This document shows positions 9,565 to 22,600 of a stretch of DNA of 64,000 nucleotides, one piece after another. The position numbers and the translations under genes were made by a program. The DNA is from Chrysoperla carnea. Its lineage: Eukaryota > Arthropoda > Insecta > Neuroptera > Chrysopidae. Position 1 is the first letter of the stretch. Each line of letters begins with the position of its first letter. The DNA is taken from contig NC_058342.1 in assembly GCF_905475395.1 (NCBI RefSeq), positions 16,154,640 to 16,218,639 of the forward strand. Reading direction: 5' to 3'. The notes beneath the pieces were generated by a model. That model had not been told where the DNA came from, did not search any database, and worked only from the letters and a program-made list of their open reading frames with translations.

Positions 9565-10768
9565 TGATGCGGGAATTAATGTTTTGGTGAGGTAATTAGA
9601 AAAAAAAGAAACGTATTTTTACTCTTCCCAAATTAAATACTTAATTGTTTCTCGACTTGCGTCGAGAACAAGAAGTAAGCCTCAGCCAAAATTCCTCGCA
9701 CCCCCCAGAACACTCGGATTAATATTTACGATATCCAAAAAAAAGAAAAGAGATATTAAACAGTGTCGCTAAAGGGAAACATCCCGGTCTGAAAATAAAA
9801 CCGAAACAGATCAAAGTGCGTGCTAGGCCCAAAGATAACGCCGAAGGCGATTACCCCCCAGAAAGTATTAACAATACAAAAAAAAAGTCTACGTTTAAAA
9901 TACCAAAAACTATAAAGTTTGTTTATTTGATTAATTCAAAAAAAAAATATAATTGTTTGAGTATACATACTTCAGAAAAATATAAATTCACAAGGCATCA
10001 GCCTTGTTTTTACACTTACATGAATTTTACATGTTGAAATTAAAACCAAAATACAAAGTTTTGAAAAAAATATCTTACGATTTGAATTTAGAAAAAAAAT
10101 TAACTTATATATAAAATATATAATTAAAAATAAAAGTTTCCTGTATGTAGCTTGCGATCACTGTGAATCCAGCTCCCTAATTTACATTTTTAAGGGGCTG
10201 TGCTCACATATGAGATTCGAAAAGTCACAAAAACACAGGTAGAAAAAACCAATATTAAATTACACAATTTTAAATAATTGAAGAGTGTCTATTTCACTCT
10301 TCAAACTGTGCGTCTTTCAAAGAAACGACATTTCACAAAATATTTGATAACATTGTCGTATTGCAAATAAATATAAATTCTTATTAAGAATTAAAAAAAA
10401 GAAATATTAAAATTTAATAAATTTAATTATATTGCCACACACTAAAGGTGTGTTAAAAAATAAAGTGAAGGCATGATGGAATAAATAATTTAGATTAATT
10501 ATTCCAACATGTTGTTGCTGTGCCAGTTCGAATTTCAAAGAGGTAGTTCTTAAACATGAATCTAGTTAGCTGCGTTTTTTGTGTACCGACTGGTGGCAAT
10601 AAAAAGAACTAAAGTTGAAAAACAATAAGTTACAGTCGCAGACAGAGTAAACTTTTCAATACAATATGTACCGTCACAGACAGATTTAAAGTTTGATATT
10701 TTACATTATTGTTGCATACTTTATTACTAATTAATTAATTATAATTAGTTTGCCAACAATTTGTAACA
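9565..10768 (-). repeat. 5' LTR of the gypsy-type element
   Basis: Its length of 1204 bp equals that of the other LTR, with no difference found by eye. It ends, in + coordinates, at CA followed by the ATTC target duplication at 10769-10772. It would carry the promoter and the polyadenylation site of the element. I could not place a TATA box with confidence because the whole LTR is AT-rich. Confidence 0.95.
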
Positions 10769-11086
10769 ATTCGAAAACTTAAACTGCTTTTTTTTACGCC
10801 CTGGTATATTTTTTTTTACAAAACTTTTATCACTACCCTACTTTTCTTTTTTGAACATGTCAAAAAGCAGAATTTTTTCAGATTTTAGACGTTTGTTATG
10901 GAAAAATTCTCACTTCCAACCGTCCGTGTAAAACGGCAAGGGGCGGTAAACATTTTTGAGCAATAGATTTCAAAATTAGAAAGTACAAGTTTTCAAACGA
11001 GCTATTCCTTTGGTTGAGTATAATTTCGAAATAGTAGTTTATATATTTGAATTCGGTGTGCCTTTTTAGGTGAGTGTTTACATTTT

Positions 11087-12290
11087 GTTATGTAGAAACC
11101 TTCGAATTATTACAGTTAATTATTACAATTATTACTAGTATGTGCACAATTAAAAATTAATTAAAGCTTTTGTTATTTTGTTATGTAGAAACTTTCGAAT
11201 TATTATGTTAATTATTACAATTATTACTAGTATTTGCACAATTAAAAATTAATTAAAGCTTTTGTTATTTTGTTATGTAGAAATCTTCGAATTATTACAG
11301 TTAATTATTACAATTATTACTAGTATGTGCACAATTAAAAATTAATTAAAGCTTTTGTTATTTTGTTATGTAGAAACTTTCGAATTATTATGTTAATTAT
11401 TACAATTATTACTAGTATTTGCACAATTAAAAATTAATTAAAGCTTTTGTTATTTTGTTATGTAGAAACCTTCGAATTATTACAGTTAATTATTACAATT
11501 ATTACTAGTATGTGCACAATTAAAAATTAATTAAAGCTTTTGTTATTTTGTTATGTAGAAACTTTCGAATTATTATCTTAATTATTACAATTATTACTAG
11601 TATTTGCACAATTAAAAATTAATTAAAGCTTTTGTTATTTTGTTATGTAGAAACCTTCGAATTATTACAGTTAATTATTACAATTATTACTAGTATGTGC
11701 ACAATTAAAAATTAATTAAAGCTTTTGTTATTTTGTTATGTAGAAACTTTCGAATTATTATGTTAATTATTACAATTATTACTAGTATTTGCACAATTAA
11801 AAATTAATTAAAGCTTTTGTTATTTTGTTATGTAGAAATCTTCGAATTATTACAGTTAATTATTACAATTATTACTAGTATGTGCACAATTAAAAATTAA
11901 TTAAAGCTTTTGTTATTTTGTTATGTAGAAACTTTCGAATTATTATGTTAATTATTACAATTATTACTAGTATTTGCACAATTAAAAATTAATTAAAGCT
12001 TTTGTTATTTTGTTATGTAGAAACCTTCGAATTATTACAGTTAATTATTACAATTATTACTAGTATGTGCACAATTAAAAATTAATTAAAGCTTTTGTTA
12101 TTTTGTTATGTAGAAACTTTCGAATTATTATGTTAATTATTACAATTATTACTAGTATTTGCACAATTAAAAATTAATTAAAGCTTTTGTTATGTTGTTA
12201 TGTAGAAACCTTCGAATTAATACAGTTAATTATTACAATTATTACTAGTATTTGCACAATTAAAAATTAATTAAAGCTTTTGTATTTGTT
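11087..12290. repeat. Tandem array of 13 units with a 185-bp dimeric period
   Basis: Units starting GTTATGTAGAAA lie at 11087, 11180, 11272, 11365, 11457, 11550, 11642, 11735, 11827, 11920, 12012, 12105 and 12197. They alternate between a 93-bp form (ACCTTCG or ATCTTCG, TACAGTTAA, TATGTGCAC) and a 92-bp form (ACTTTCG, TATGTTAA, TATTTGCAC). The true repeat is thus a 185-bp dimer present six times plus one final unit. The array begins about 320 bp past the LTR element. Confidence 0.97.
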
Positions 12291-12969
12291 GTTAATAAAA
12301 TAAATTCATTTGAAAACTTTTATATGTGTTGTTAATAAAGTTATTTGATTTTAATTAAAGAGAATTGAAAAAAATACACTCGAACCCGGACTTTTTGGAT
12401 TCATGTCATTGTTTGATTTTAATCCTAATTAAAGTAACTCTGTCCGTCTGTTTTGCTTTCATAGCTTAAGATAAATGTACATTATTACGGGTTAGTACGA
12501 TATTCCGGAAGTTTTTTTATTTTAATCAAAAAATAAGAAACACTAAATAAATTTTTAATTTTAAAAAATAACCGATTTTAAGATGTAATTTCATGGCTTG
12601 AAGCTTCTAGCGTCTTTTCTCACAAAATATAATTTCGATTAGAGTGCCACTGGTGCAAATATTTCTCTAAATAGTCTAATTTAGTCTTGCGTTATTCTGA
12701 AAAAAAAAATTCTAGGAGAATGAGTAAGCCTGAAAAACTCTGAAAAAGTCGATGTATAACTTATTAAGACTGCATTATTACAAGTTTTTGGACTCTACTA
12801 GAAGACTTTTTCAGAATTAATCAGACATTTATCAGAATTAATCAAAAAAAATCTTTTTAAATGGCAATCAATTAAAAATAAAATTTTTTTAAATTAAACC
12901 TTTATTCTCGTTTAGTAAAACATTTAAAAAAATATATTATAAATTTATTTATCCAATACTCTCAAAATT
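12291..12969. other. AT-rich spacer, no gene seen
   Basis: There is no long open frame or known motif. Near 12720-12845 several degenerate CTGAAAAA and TCAGAATTAATCA words recur, possibly a decayed repeat. Confidence 0.5.
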
Positions 12970-13372
12970 AATCCTGATAATAGTTTTAATCATGCTCATC
13001 AAAAGTTCTTATGGAATTAACCTTCAAAAATCTCCACTTCCAAGCTACGGCCCATCAAAAGTTATGCCTACTTGGGGCCGTAGCTCGGAAGGGAAGGATT
13101 TTTGAGGGTTGAGTCCATAAGAACTTTTGATCAGCATGATCAAAACTAGCTTAATCCAGTTTTCAAGAAATTTTAACCGAAACCAAAAATAAATATCTCA
13201 CGTAGGCATAACCTTTGAAGGGTCGTAGGTCGGAAGGGATGGGTTTTTGAGGGTTAAGTCCATAAGAACTTTTGATCACCATGATCAAAACTACGTTAAT
13301 CCATAGTTTTCAAAAAGTTTTAACCGAGATCAAAAATCAATGTATTGTGTGCGGGGTCCTTTGGAAAAAGGA
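12970..13372 (+). repeat. Foldback repeat family B, copy 1
   Basis: The segment holds internal inverted copies of a block with AAAAGTTCTTATGGA, CTACGGCCC and GATCATGCTGAT-like words. It ends at AATGTATTGTGTGCGGGGTC near 13340-13359. A related segment lies at 29038-29446, where the terminal word is present at both ends in inverted orientation. No coding sequence is seen. Confidence 0.65.
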
Positions 13373-13446
13373 AAGAAGTGAAAAAGTTTGTTGCACTAAG
13401 CTTTTACATTAATAAAATTGAGGAGACTACCTTGATAAAAATTACT

Positions 13447-13919
13447 GGGGACGTCCATTAATTACGTGAGGCATTTTTAAGGATTTTTTACCCAACCCCC
13501 CTCCTCCCCACTTGGTGAGATGTTGTAAGATTTTTATCGACCCCCTCCCCTTACCTCAATCTCACGTGAGATTTTTGAAAACTTATACTTTGGGTATAAA
13601 AGTATTGGATTTATTTAAAAAAATAACACAATTTGCTCAATTAATTTTATTTAAGACTAGCAAGACTAGTATGCTCTGTGGCGTTTGGACAAATATGATA
13701 AATATAATTGTGTCAGAATTTGCCATATTTGATTCAAGATACGTTTTTTACTTTCATTCAACTTTAAGTTAATTTTCATGCAGCTATACAACATTTTCTG
13801 CTAAAAAAAATTACGTGATATTTTCCAAGAACCCCCCTCTCCCCGATGTGAGATTTAGTAAGATTCGGCTCGACACACACACCCCCCTAAATACCTCACG
13901 TACTTAATGGACGCTCCCC
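13447..13919. mobile_element. MITE-like element with GGGGACGTCCATTAA termini
   Basis: The left end reads GGGGACGTCCATTAATTACG and the right end is its inverted, slightly diverged partner (rc GGGGAGCGTCCATTAAGTAC). A 3-bp direct repeat ACT flanks both ends (13444-13446 and 13920-13922). The length is 473 bp. It has no transposase, so it is non-autonomous; the superfamily is not assigned. Confidence 0.75.
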
Positions 13920-14713
13920 ACTGAATAAAAGCGAAAGAACAGATATGATAATGTTTGTGTGAGATAATTTTTTTAACTGTCTACAGGAGCAAAAAAATAT
14001 TATAATATTTTTTCTTACATTGATTTGTGATGGGTCTTTTCATGATTCCAGTAATTTAATAAAAAATCTACGGCATCCCTTACTATATGGAGTGATGCAT
14101 GCTTGTCAAATGTTATATTTAAAAATTTTAATTTTAACAAAAGTAAAATTATCTCATGTGAACGCATCCTTATGTAATATTTAAAAAAGTATGCATGACA
14201 CAATTCCAATAGCTATCATGAAATCTATTTTTAAAATTTTTAAACCAAAGTCTACGATCACAGACTGAACGGTGAACAATTGTTAACCCTTCACTACTGT
14301 TGCGTGCGTTTTTATCACATCCAATTTAGCACCTCCTTATTAGTAGATGTTACAAACACAGTGTGTACAAATATTTTTTTCAAAGTAAAATATTTTCCAT
14401 CAGCTCCCATAAAAATCTAGCGGGATTTTTTTCTGGGACAGACTGTTTTTTCGGTTTTATTTCCTCGATTGATGGCGTGATATTCACTTTTTTTCTCTTT
14501 TGTCATACAAAAAATTTATGAGTATAATTTTCTTTAGTTGAATAAAACTGAATAAAAAATTACCACAAAGTGTAGTAATAAAAATTTTCATTTAATTTAA
14601 TTTGTCGATCTCTAACATAATCCAACATCAAAATTGCAAATATCATTTAAAAAGTGGTTACTATATAACCCTTAGGCAATGAGGCTGATCATATGTATAT
14701 ACATCCCTAATAA

Positions 14714-15226
14714 CACTGGTCAACAAAATTTGTTTTTTTTTTTGTCACATTGATGCGAGAGACATTTCTTATAGTTTTTGAGAATGCTAAATTCGAATTC
14801 AAATTCAGAATTTCTCTAATACGTAAGGTTTTCAAAATATTTTTAGCTAAAAGAGGAAAAATTTCATTTTTTTTGTTAAATTCGAAATTCCGTAACACCA
14901 CTATATATTTCTTTTTTCATATGAAAATTTGAAAGACTTCCTTTTCTTTCCCTTTTCCTTCAAAATACTTCTTGAATCATTCCAATATCCATTTTGCTCT
15001 TCGAAAAATCATATCACATTTATTATAGTTAAAATACCTATACATGTTTTCGTGAGGAAAAAGTATTCACTGGTGAAATATGACCTCGAATTAAGAAGAA
15101 AAACAAGTTTTTTTCATGTTAAGGGACGTGCTGAAGCAATTTTGCAATCAGATTCATATTCAGCACGTCAAAAACTTTTCAAAAAGTAAAGTCATGCTTC
15201 TGTAACAAAATTTGTGTTGACCAGTG
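14714..15226. mobile_element. MITE-like element with CACTGGTCAACA termini and TAA duplication
   Basis: The ends CACTGGTCAACA and TGTTGACCAGTG are perfect 12-bp inverted repeats, with further similarity inside after a small gap. Both are flanked by TAA (14711-14713 and 15227-15229). A 3-bp TAA target is known for PIF/Harbinger elements, which makes that superfamily the first guess. Small ORFs on both strands inside it show no known domain. Confidence 0.75.
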
Positions 15227-15229
15227 TAA

Positions 15230-16632
15230 TTTTAAAATTTATGGCAGTGCCAAGTGTATGGACTTTTTAATATTACAACGTAGACCAAATAATTTATTTA
15301 AATTAACTTTCAAAGTTGTTGAGGCGCTTAGGGATTTTTGATGGATAAAAACTTTTAAATGGATTCTGAAAATTTTAATCCCTTCTAAATTTGAATTTTT
15401 TCCTTTTCAAAAGTGGTTGAATAGAAGTTAATCTTCATCAAATGACAACTGCAGAAAACTTGTCATGTATGTGGATTAATCTTTTAATTAAAATCATGGA
15501 CATTAACGAATGGAATAATCATTGAGTACAAAAGTACAAAAGTGTCATCATTTGTTAGTCATGTATACATTTAGAAAAGAACTCTATTTTTAGATACTTT
15601 AGCCCAATAAATTTCCAGTATGTAGTTTTATTTTTTTTTTTTTACTTTAATAAATAAATCCGTACATCAAAAGGTGAACGTAAGGGGTAAAAACCAAACC
15701 CATCATCCCATGCTAACTTGACCTTATTAGAGATATGGCCAACCGTAGATCAGAGGGTAGACGCATTCATAGGGTGAACACAACGGTCAAAAACCTGCAG
15801 ACTCGAGCTTACAAATTAAAGGCATGGCCAACACGCAGATCACAGGCAAATAAATGTAATTCTCTTCAATTATTGGCCTCTATTTTAATTAATGACGCAA
15901 TAAATAAACAACTTGTTTACCCTCCTCCAATTGTTTATACACTTTTACACCCTCCTCCTCACCGTTTTTTTACTTAATCCTCTCGCCAAATTGTTGTAGT
16001 TAGTTTTCTTCAATATGCACAAAATACCCCATTGGAAGCGAAACTAATTTATTTTCATTGTGCAATATTAATATTTTAAGACTATTTTAATATAATATTA
16101 CAATAAAATACTATATAATACTACTTAAAGACTAGTTTATGTTGTTACTAATATCTATAAAAACCTATGTGATAGAATGTTTTGAATAGTTTTCCTGTTT
16201 TTAGGAGTTCAAAATCTATAAGAAAATGTGAAAAAATTCTCTATAGTTTTTTAGTCGCAGACCTGTGTAATCTAAGGACTCCCTTATTTCTGTATGTAGT
16301 CCATTCGTACATGTTCATGGTTGTATCATATATACAAAAAACATATGATTGTCAAACTGACTGCAATAATTGTATGGTACACATTGGTTTTATTATGGTG
16401 GGGGTATATCATTTTCATAAGTTGCACACCATCAGACACACTAGAATGCGCAACCAAAACAAAACACTGTCGAATAAATAAAAACAAATAACAAAGAGAA
16501 AGTGTTTCCATGTTTTTACAATTAAAAAAATCAATTATATTTACAATTTTATTATATATTTTAGTGTGTGTGAATAATTTACAAAATTTAGTTGATACGT
16601 AAATATTTCATTTCAAACAACGGAATAAAAAA
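15230..16632. other. Intergenic region upstream of the F-box/WD gene
   Basis: No convincing gene is seen. Around 15690-15725 is a word close to a dispersed motif (CCCATGCTAACTTGACC) that recurs at about 19070, 29490 and 39280. Small ORFs at 15735-15977 and 16182-16481 have no recognisable product. The promoter of the downstream gene should lie here but no TATA box can be singled out in such AT-rich DNA. Confidence 0.45.
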
Positions 16633-19600
16633 ATGGATGAAAAATATCAAGAGAATTGTACAACATCGATATTAGATCTTCCAACAGAAGTATGTCCATG
16701 TTCAATAATTTTTTTGTTATAAAAAAAACCTTAGTTCTTCTATATTTGGAATGATTACGTTTATATAAAATTTTATTAAAATCATCCTTGCAATCATTTA
16801 AACCTGATTACCTTAAATTATGTTGAAATCGAGGGTTTTATAACGAAAATAAAATTTTTTTTTCTAGGTATTATTAAAAATTTTTCATATGGTTGATGTT
16901 GAAACAGCTCATAAATCGTTATACAATGTTTGTCAACGATTTCGAATTATTTTAGACGATCAAATTTTTTGGAAACAATATTTTTATAATTTATATGGGA
17001 AAAAATCCCATATGGTTTCTTATGGTATGCAGTTTTTTTCTATGCGATCTTTAATTTAAACTGAAATTCTAAATTCTATTAAATTCTATAATTATTCTGA
17101 CCTGATTAAAATATACGGGGTGTCAATTTAATTTAGACAGTTGTAGCTTGGTTTTTAAATATTTAGAAACAGTGCAACCTGTTTAATATGCTTATTTAGT
17201 GTATACAGTGCAATCTTAATATAACGTACCTCAATATTACGAATTCCTCGATTTAACAAATTTTTCGTAATCCCTTTGAATTGCCCATAAAAGTCAATGT
17301 AAAATAAACCTTTACATTACGAACATTTTTTGAGAACAATCTCTTTATAACGAATTTTCAACTATCCAAAAAAAGTGCAATAATTTTAAACTATCAAATA
17401 TGTGCAAAAATATCTCTAATTAACGAATTTTGTCAACCCAAAACCTTTATATAACACGAAACATAATTAATTACCTCTTTATAACAAATTTTAGACCAAC
17501 CTAACTTCAATATAACAAGCCTAAGTTTAACGAATTACTTGATATAACGAATACTTTCTTGTTCCCTACCAATTTGTTATATCGAGGTTGCACTGTATTA
17601 CTAAAATTGTTATGAAGAAAATTTAAGTATGTAGGTTAATTTTTCATCTCTAGAATTTGTTTTAAACTTTGTAAAACCATGATGAAGTTATTGCCAATTA
17701 AAATCTTAAGCACAAGCTTAAGGCATTAGCTTTAATTTCCCACAGTTAACAAAAAAATGCGTTAGGAAGCGTTCAAAAAATTCAAATTATTTATGAATTC
17801 TGGTGTCCGACCGAAGCCGATTAATCGGTTATCGCCATAACTTTCGGTTGAAGCCGAAGATTTTAAAACTCGAAGAAATTTGGTTCAAGATTGGTTACAA
17901 GCTATAATTAATAATATAAATGATTTTGAAACTTTAATATTGAATGTTTATATTGACTATATGATATAGAAAGGTAATTTAGACATCTTTAGAATGAATT
18001 CGTTTTAAAAAATCGGAAAGATGGAAAAAACCGATGCACATTTTGTAAAATAAACAAGAAGCATTTTGATTAAAAACAAAAAATAGAGAGTTTTAGAGCT
18101 AAAAAATGAGACTAGCTAAAGTTAAATCTTTCGAAACTTCGACTTTTATGACTCACCTTAATGATATCTTTTTGTAGAAAAATTTTAGTCGCAAAATAAT
18201 AGAATGTTTCCCGACAATTTGTATTGAAGCCTCCTTCGACAGTTTTAGCCCCATTTTTCTTTGCCTTTCGGATAATTTTTAGACAACTTCCTACACTACG
18301 ATTTTTCCAAAGTATTTCTTCTTAAAAATTATTATTTTTTTCCCGTTGAAAAACCGGATACATTAATTTTTTTTAAATACTAAGATGATAAAAAAATGAC
18401 GTTTGCTAAGAACTTTTGGTAGGACACTAAATTGATTTTAAAAAAACTTTCTTCCAACTTATGCATTGGTTCATACTTTTTTGTGTGAACCAATAAACAA
18501 AACGCCCCTAAAAAACAAAATTAAAGGATTTATATATTACTAGCTTGATACCCGCCCGCTTCACTGGGCTAAAAAGTAAAAACTACCGCTTTATAGTCTC
18601 CACCTCTCTTGATCTCACTTATCCCCCTTCCATAACACTTGAAGGGATTTTTTTACGCAGCTAAAAGATATGCACAGTTTTCAATTTTTTAAATTGTAAA
18701 ATAGTAATAATTGATTGAGTATATCAGAAAAGGTGGCCATGATTTGTTTGACATTTACTGTTTTAAATTTTTACAGAAATCTTTAATTTATTCTTTAAAA
18801 TGAATATCATTTTGCTCCATCTATGATCATTATTTTGAACCATAAATTAAAGATTTCTGTAAAAATTTAAAATAGCAAAAGCCAGATTTTAAAAAATCTA
18901 TATCTTTATAATTTATGGCTCATGTGTTATTCTGATGTATGAGGTTTATTGCTGTACAGTTTCATTAAAAACCATTCGCTAGTTTTTTCTTGAAAGCGTA
19001 ACAAACAAACATCCTTACTTTCACATTTATAATATATAGGGATGTCTTAGCGATTGTAAGCGACTCCAACCCATACTAACTTAATCTATACAAACTCACG
19101 TAAAATACGGGTTGAATCATCTCAGGTTGAAATGGCTTTCGGTAGCTTGTGTGTAACTGGATTACGATAAAAAATAGCTGAAGCTAGCCGTGGACAATAT
19201 AAAAAAATTCTAAACTTAGCAAGTATTTTCTTTGTGCAAGTTTTTTCTTTCAAAATTTCAAAACTAGGTATTTCAAGTTCGAAAAACTTTGTTTATCTTC
19301 TCGATACGAAGTTACGACTTTCAAAAATCATAAAAAAGCATATGAAGGCTCTTAAAATCGTAATTAAATAATATTAATGAAAATTTTCTGATTATTTTCA
19401 AGTTTCTGATGATGAAATCGATTGGCACAATATATTATACGAATCAAATCATCGTGAAACACAATGGACTAATTATTCGGACAATTTTCGATCGTTCTTA
19501 CTACATACAGTTCATTATGCACCAGTTGATAGTATACATTTAATGGAGGTAAGTTTACAATTTTTTTATATCAAAATCGCTTATAGCGTGCATTGCGTAT

Positions 19601-22600
19601 AACGAGGAGTCGGTTATTATGACCAGTTAGTAAGTTTTTGATTGAATCGAATTATAAATACATAATATGTTAACATACCGTTTATAACAACATCGGAAAG
19701 CATAGAAGAGCTTGTGTTTTTAACAAGTTTTTTAATTCTAGAAAAAAAACTAGGTTTAAAGGGTATGTTCCGTAATATTCACCAGTATACTGGCCAGCGC
19801 TGATGACGTCATAAACCGGCGTCATACTGATGTTACTATCCGAAATATACTGGCCAGTGCGTGTATAAATATTCTTAAATATATATTGTTATTGCATTCG
19901 TCAATTACGAGTAAGTCTTTTTCAGAGGCCATTATTCCTTCTTAATGAACAATAAATAAATAAATTTCTTGCACAAACACCCGATGAACACATGTACACT
20001 GCCATGCCCGTTTTACCAGTACAATATGGCGTAGTATACCTGGTGAATATTACGAAACACACCCAAGGTATTTTCAAAAAACTAACTGAACATTTATGTA
20101 TTCTAAAAATTTCAAGTTAATCCGAGAATTATTTACCTGATTGTAAACGTTTTTCGAAACTTTAAACGCGTTTTTCTCGAAACAGCGTTTTCAAAGCCAG
20201 TCGGTTTCGAATCGGTTTCGAATTTTTACACAATCTTCTTAGAAATTTTCCCCAGGTATTAATCGAAGGAATAAGATTTCTGAAAATTATTTCGATATTT
20301 TAGACCACTATGAAGTTGGAAATTTTTTGAAGAATTTTGAATTTTTTTTTTTTTTTTGGAACGCGACAATGAGCATGAGATCTGAGACATTCTTTACTTG
20401 CTCCCCTGGTGTGTACACTATTTTTCTCCTCGGCGGAAAGCGGCGGTTTGCACAGGGGGTAGAAATTTGACACTTTCTGCACGGATAATTTTTTTTATGC
20501 GTTTATCTTCGTGAATATTTCTCGAATCAACTTGAAAGCTTTCCGATAATGTACTTTAATATATTTACATTCCGGAAAAGCAAAAAATCGATTCTTTGAA
20601 ATTTCTAACTGGATATAACTCCTTAACAAAACAAAAACTGTCACGTTTTTATTTTTTCGAAATTAACTTTATTTTCAACCTTATAAACAATAACGCCTTA
20701 ACTTAACGGGGCTGATTGAAATCAGAAATTATGTTAAGAGCTAATTTGGTGATTGTTTAACTAAAATTATCCTTCTACGAGGAAATATGAAAATCCGGTC
20801 TTCAAAAAGAAAGTTCGGGTGAATGAGAAGTACTCCACTATAATTTTAAATAATATTTGATGTATTTTCCAGAACGGTAGTTTAGTGGTATCTGGATCAC
20901 GGGATCGTGGTATAGCATTATGTAATTTATCATATGCACGACGTGTACCAGAAGATGCTCATCTAATTGATTTATCACATGTGTTATTAAAGCCTGATGC
21001 ACACGGTGGTTGGGTCTGGTCAATAAAATCCGTTGATCGTGATTTGTACACTGGATCCTGGGATAATACAATAAAAGTATGGTCGTTGGATAATGGTTCT
21101 GTTCAACAGAAATGCCAATTTAAGTAAGACAATGTTTTATTTTTACAGACATCTTGCGTCTCACACACATTCAACTTGGTTGATAACATAGACTAGGTTA
21201 GTTAACAACTTTGTTGCAAACATCAGTTTGAAAGCTTTTATACCCTATATACATGTAATTTAAATCAAGGTATACTAAGTTTAGTCTCAAGTCTGTAACG
21301 CCTAAAAATATTGATGCTTAGATCAAAATTTTGGTATAGGTGTTAATAAAATCACCTAAAGAGTCCATTTCCGGTTGCCTGCCTGTCCGTTTGTCAACAC
21401 GATAACTCAAAAACGAAAAGAGATATCAAACTGAAATTTTTATAATGTGCTTAGGACGTAAAAAGTGAGCTAAGTTCGTAAATGAGCAACATAGGTCAAT
21501 TTGGTCCGTAGGACCCACCTTGTAAGCTGTTAGAGATAGAATAAAAGTTTAAATGTAAAAAATATTCCTTATAAAAATATAAACAACTTTTGTTTGAAAC
21601 ATTTTTCCGTAAACATCACTGTTTACGCGTGAGGGCGTAAATTAAGCGCAAATTATATAGTATGTATTATATGGAAATATCAGTGATGTGTGTGTGACAT
21701 GCATGTGTAAGAGTGACTATCTTTAATTACTTATATAACGTTAAAAAAAAATCGTAATCGCGTAATCAACACTGTTTATACATGGTATTCCAACAATTAA
21801 CTCAGTCAATTGTTTATCTTCACTTGTTTTCTTTAAATTTCAGTGGACAGCAAGCAGTGCTTAGTTTATCAGCTAAAGAAACTTTATTGGCTGCTGGCTT
21901 ATGGGGTAAACAAATTAAGCTGTTTGATGTTCGAGTTGGTCTCGAGTGTATACATCAGTATCATATTCATAATCGTGCTGTGTTAGACGTCATAATCTAT
22001 GGTAATTATATAATATCGGCGAGTGAGGATCGAACAGTTGGTATCTATGATCAACGTGCTCAGAAAAAAATCACCAATATTCCTATACGGCCACCGACGA
22101 AAGTGGTAAGTTGCATTCATGTAAGGTTTTGAGTGTGTCCCATACTTCACACACACAGAAGTATGGAACGAAGTGTGCTTGGTGTCAAAAGGTTGGATAA
22201 ATTGAGATGCTCCTTCATACGTTCTAAAACGAAAATAAAAGATGTGACCTTCAAAATGACAAAAAACTAAAATGGCATTGGGCTCTACACGTAGCACGAT
22301 TAAGAGACAATCGCTGAAAATTACGCTCCACCGTGTGGACGCCAATTGAATTAACTCGAAAAAAAGGGTGATCTCTTACAAGATGGCTTGACGAACTCAT
22401 AAAAAATGCAGGTGCTCGATGATCTACAAAAGCTAAAAGCAGAAACTCGTGGGTTTCATTGGGGGAGGCCTTTGCCCAACAAGTGGGCTAAATTAGGGCT
22501 ATATTATTATTATTATTATATTATTTTGACGTTTTGAGTGTGTCCCCATTTTGGTGTTTTATACTAGATTGTTCTGTATTTTGAAATATGGCAAGTTAGG

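Larger units (their letters stand above)
3297..10768 (-). mobile_element. Complete Ty3/gypsy-type LTR retrotransposon, 7472 bp
   Basis: Two direct LTRs of 1204 bp (3297-4500 and 9565-10768) bound the element, and I found no difference between them by eye. In the sense (minus) orientation each starts TGTTACAAA and ends in CA. A 4-bp target duplication ATTC is present at 3293-3296 and 10769-10772. Inside, on the minus strand, are a primer-binding site (9551-9562), gag (7762-8847), a -1 slippery site (7783-7789), pol (4574-7738) and a polypurine tract (4501-4512). The order protease, RT, RNase H, integrase is that of Ty3/gypsy elements. There is no envelope-like ORF. Intact frames and matching LTRs imply a recent insertion. 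It lies 431 bp downstream of the Cys-domain gene, in opposite orientation. Confidence 0.96.

Noticed and set aside
11087..12290. CRISPR-like array
   Set aside because: Units are contiguous with no variable spacers and the context is eukaryotic; this is a tandem repeat.
14707..15189. Three overlapping small ORFs on both strands
   Set aside because: They fall inside a MITE-like element and share no known motif; an AT-rich stretch free of stops explains them.
21237..21830. Rep-T as a typical Helitron
   Set aside because: A terminal palindrome exists, but the 5' TC and 3' CTRR hallmarks are not seen, so I leave it unclassified.
22106..22132. Extension of exon 5 into the following open codons
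   Set aside because: A consensus GTAAG donor at 22106 and the in-frame join to 23387 support splicing there.
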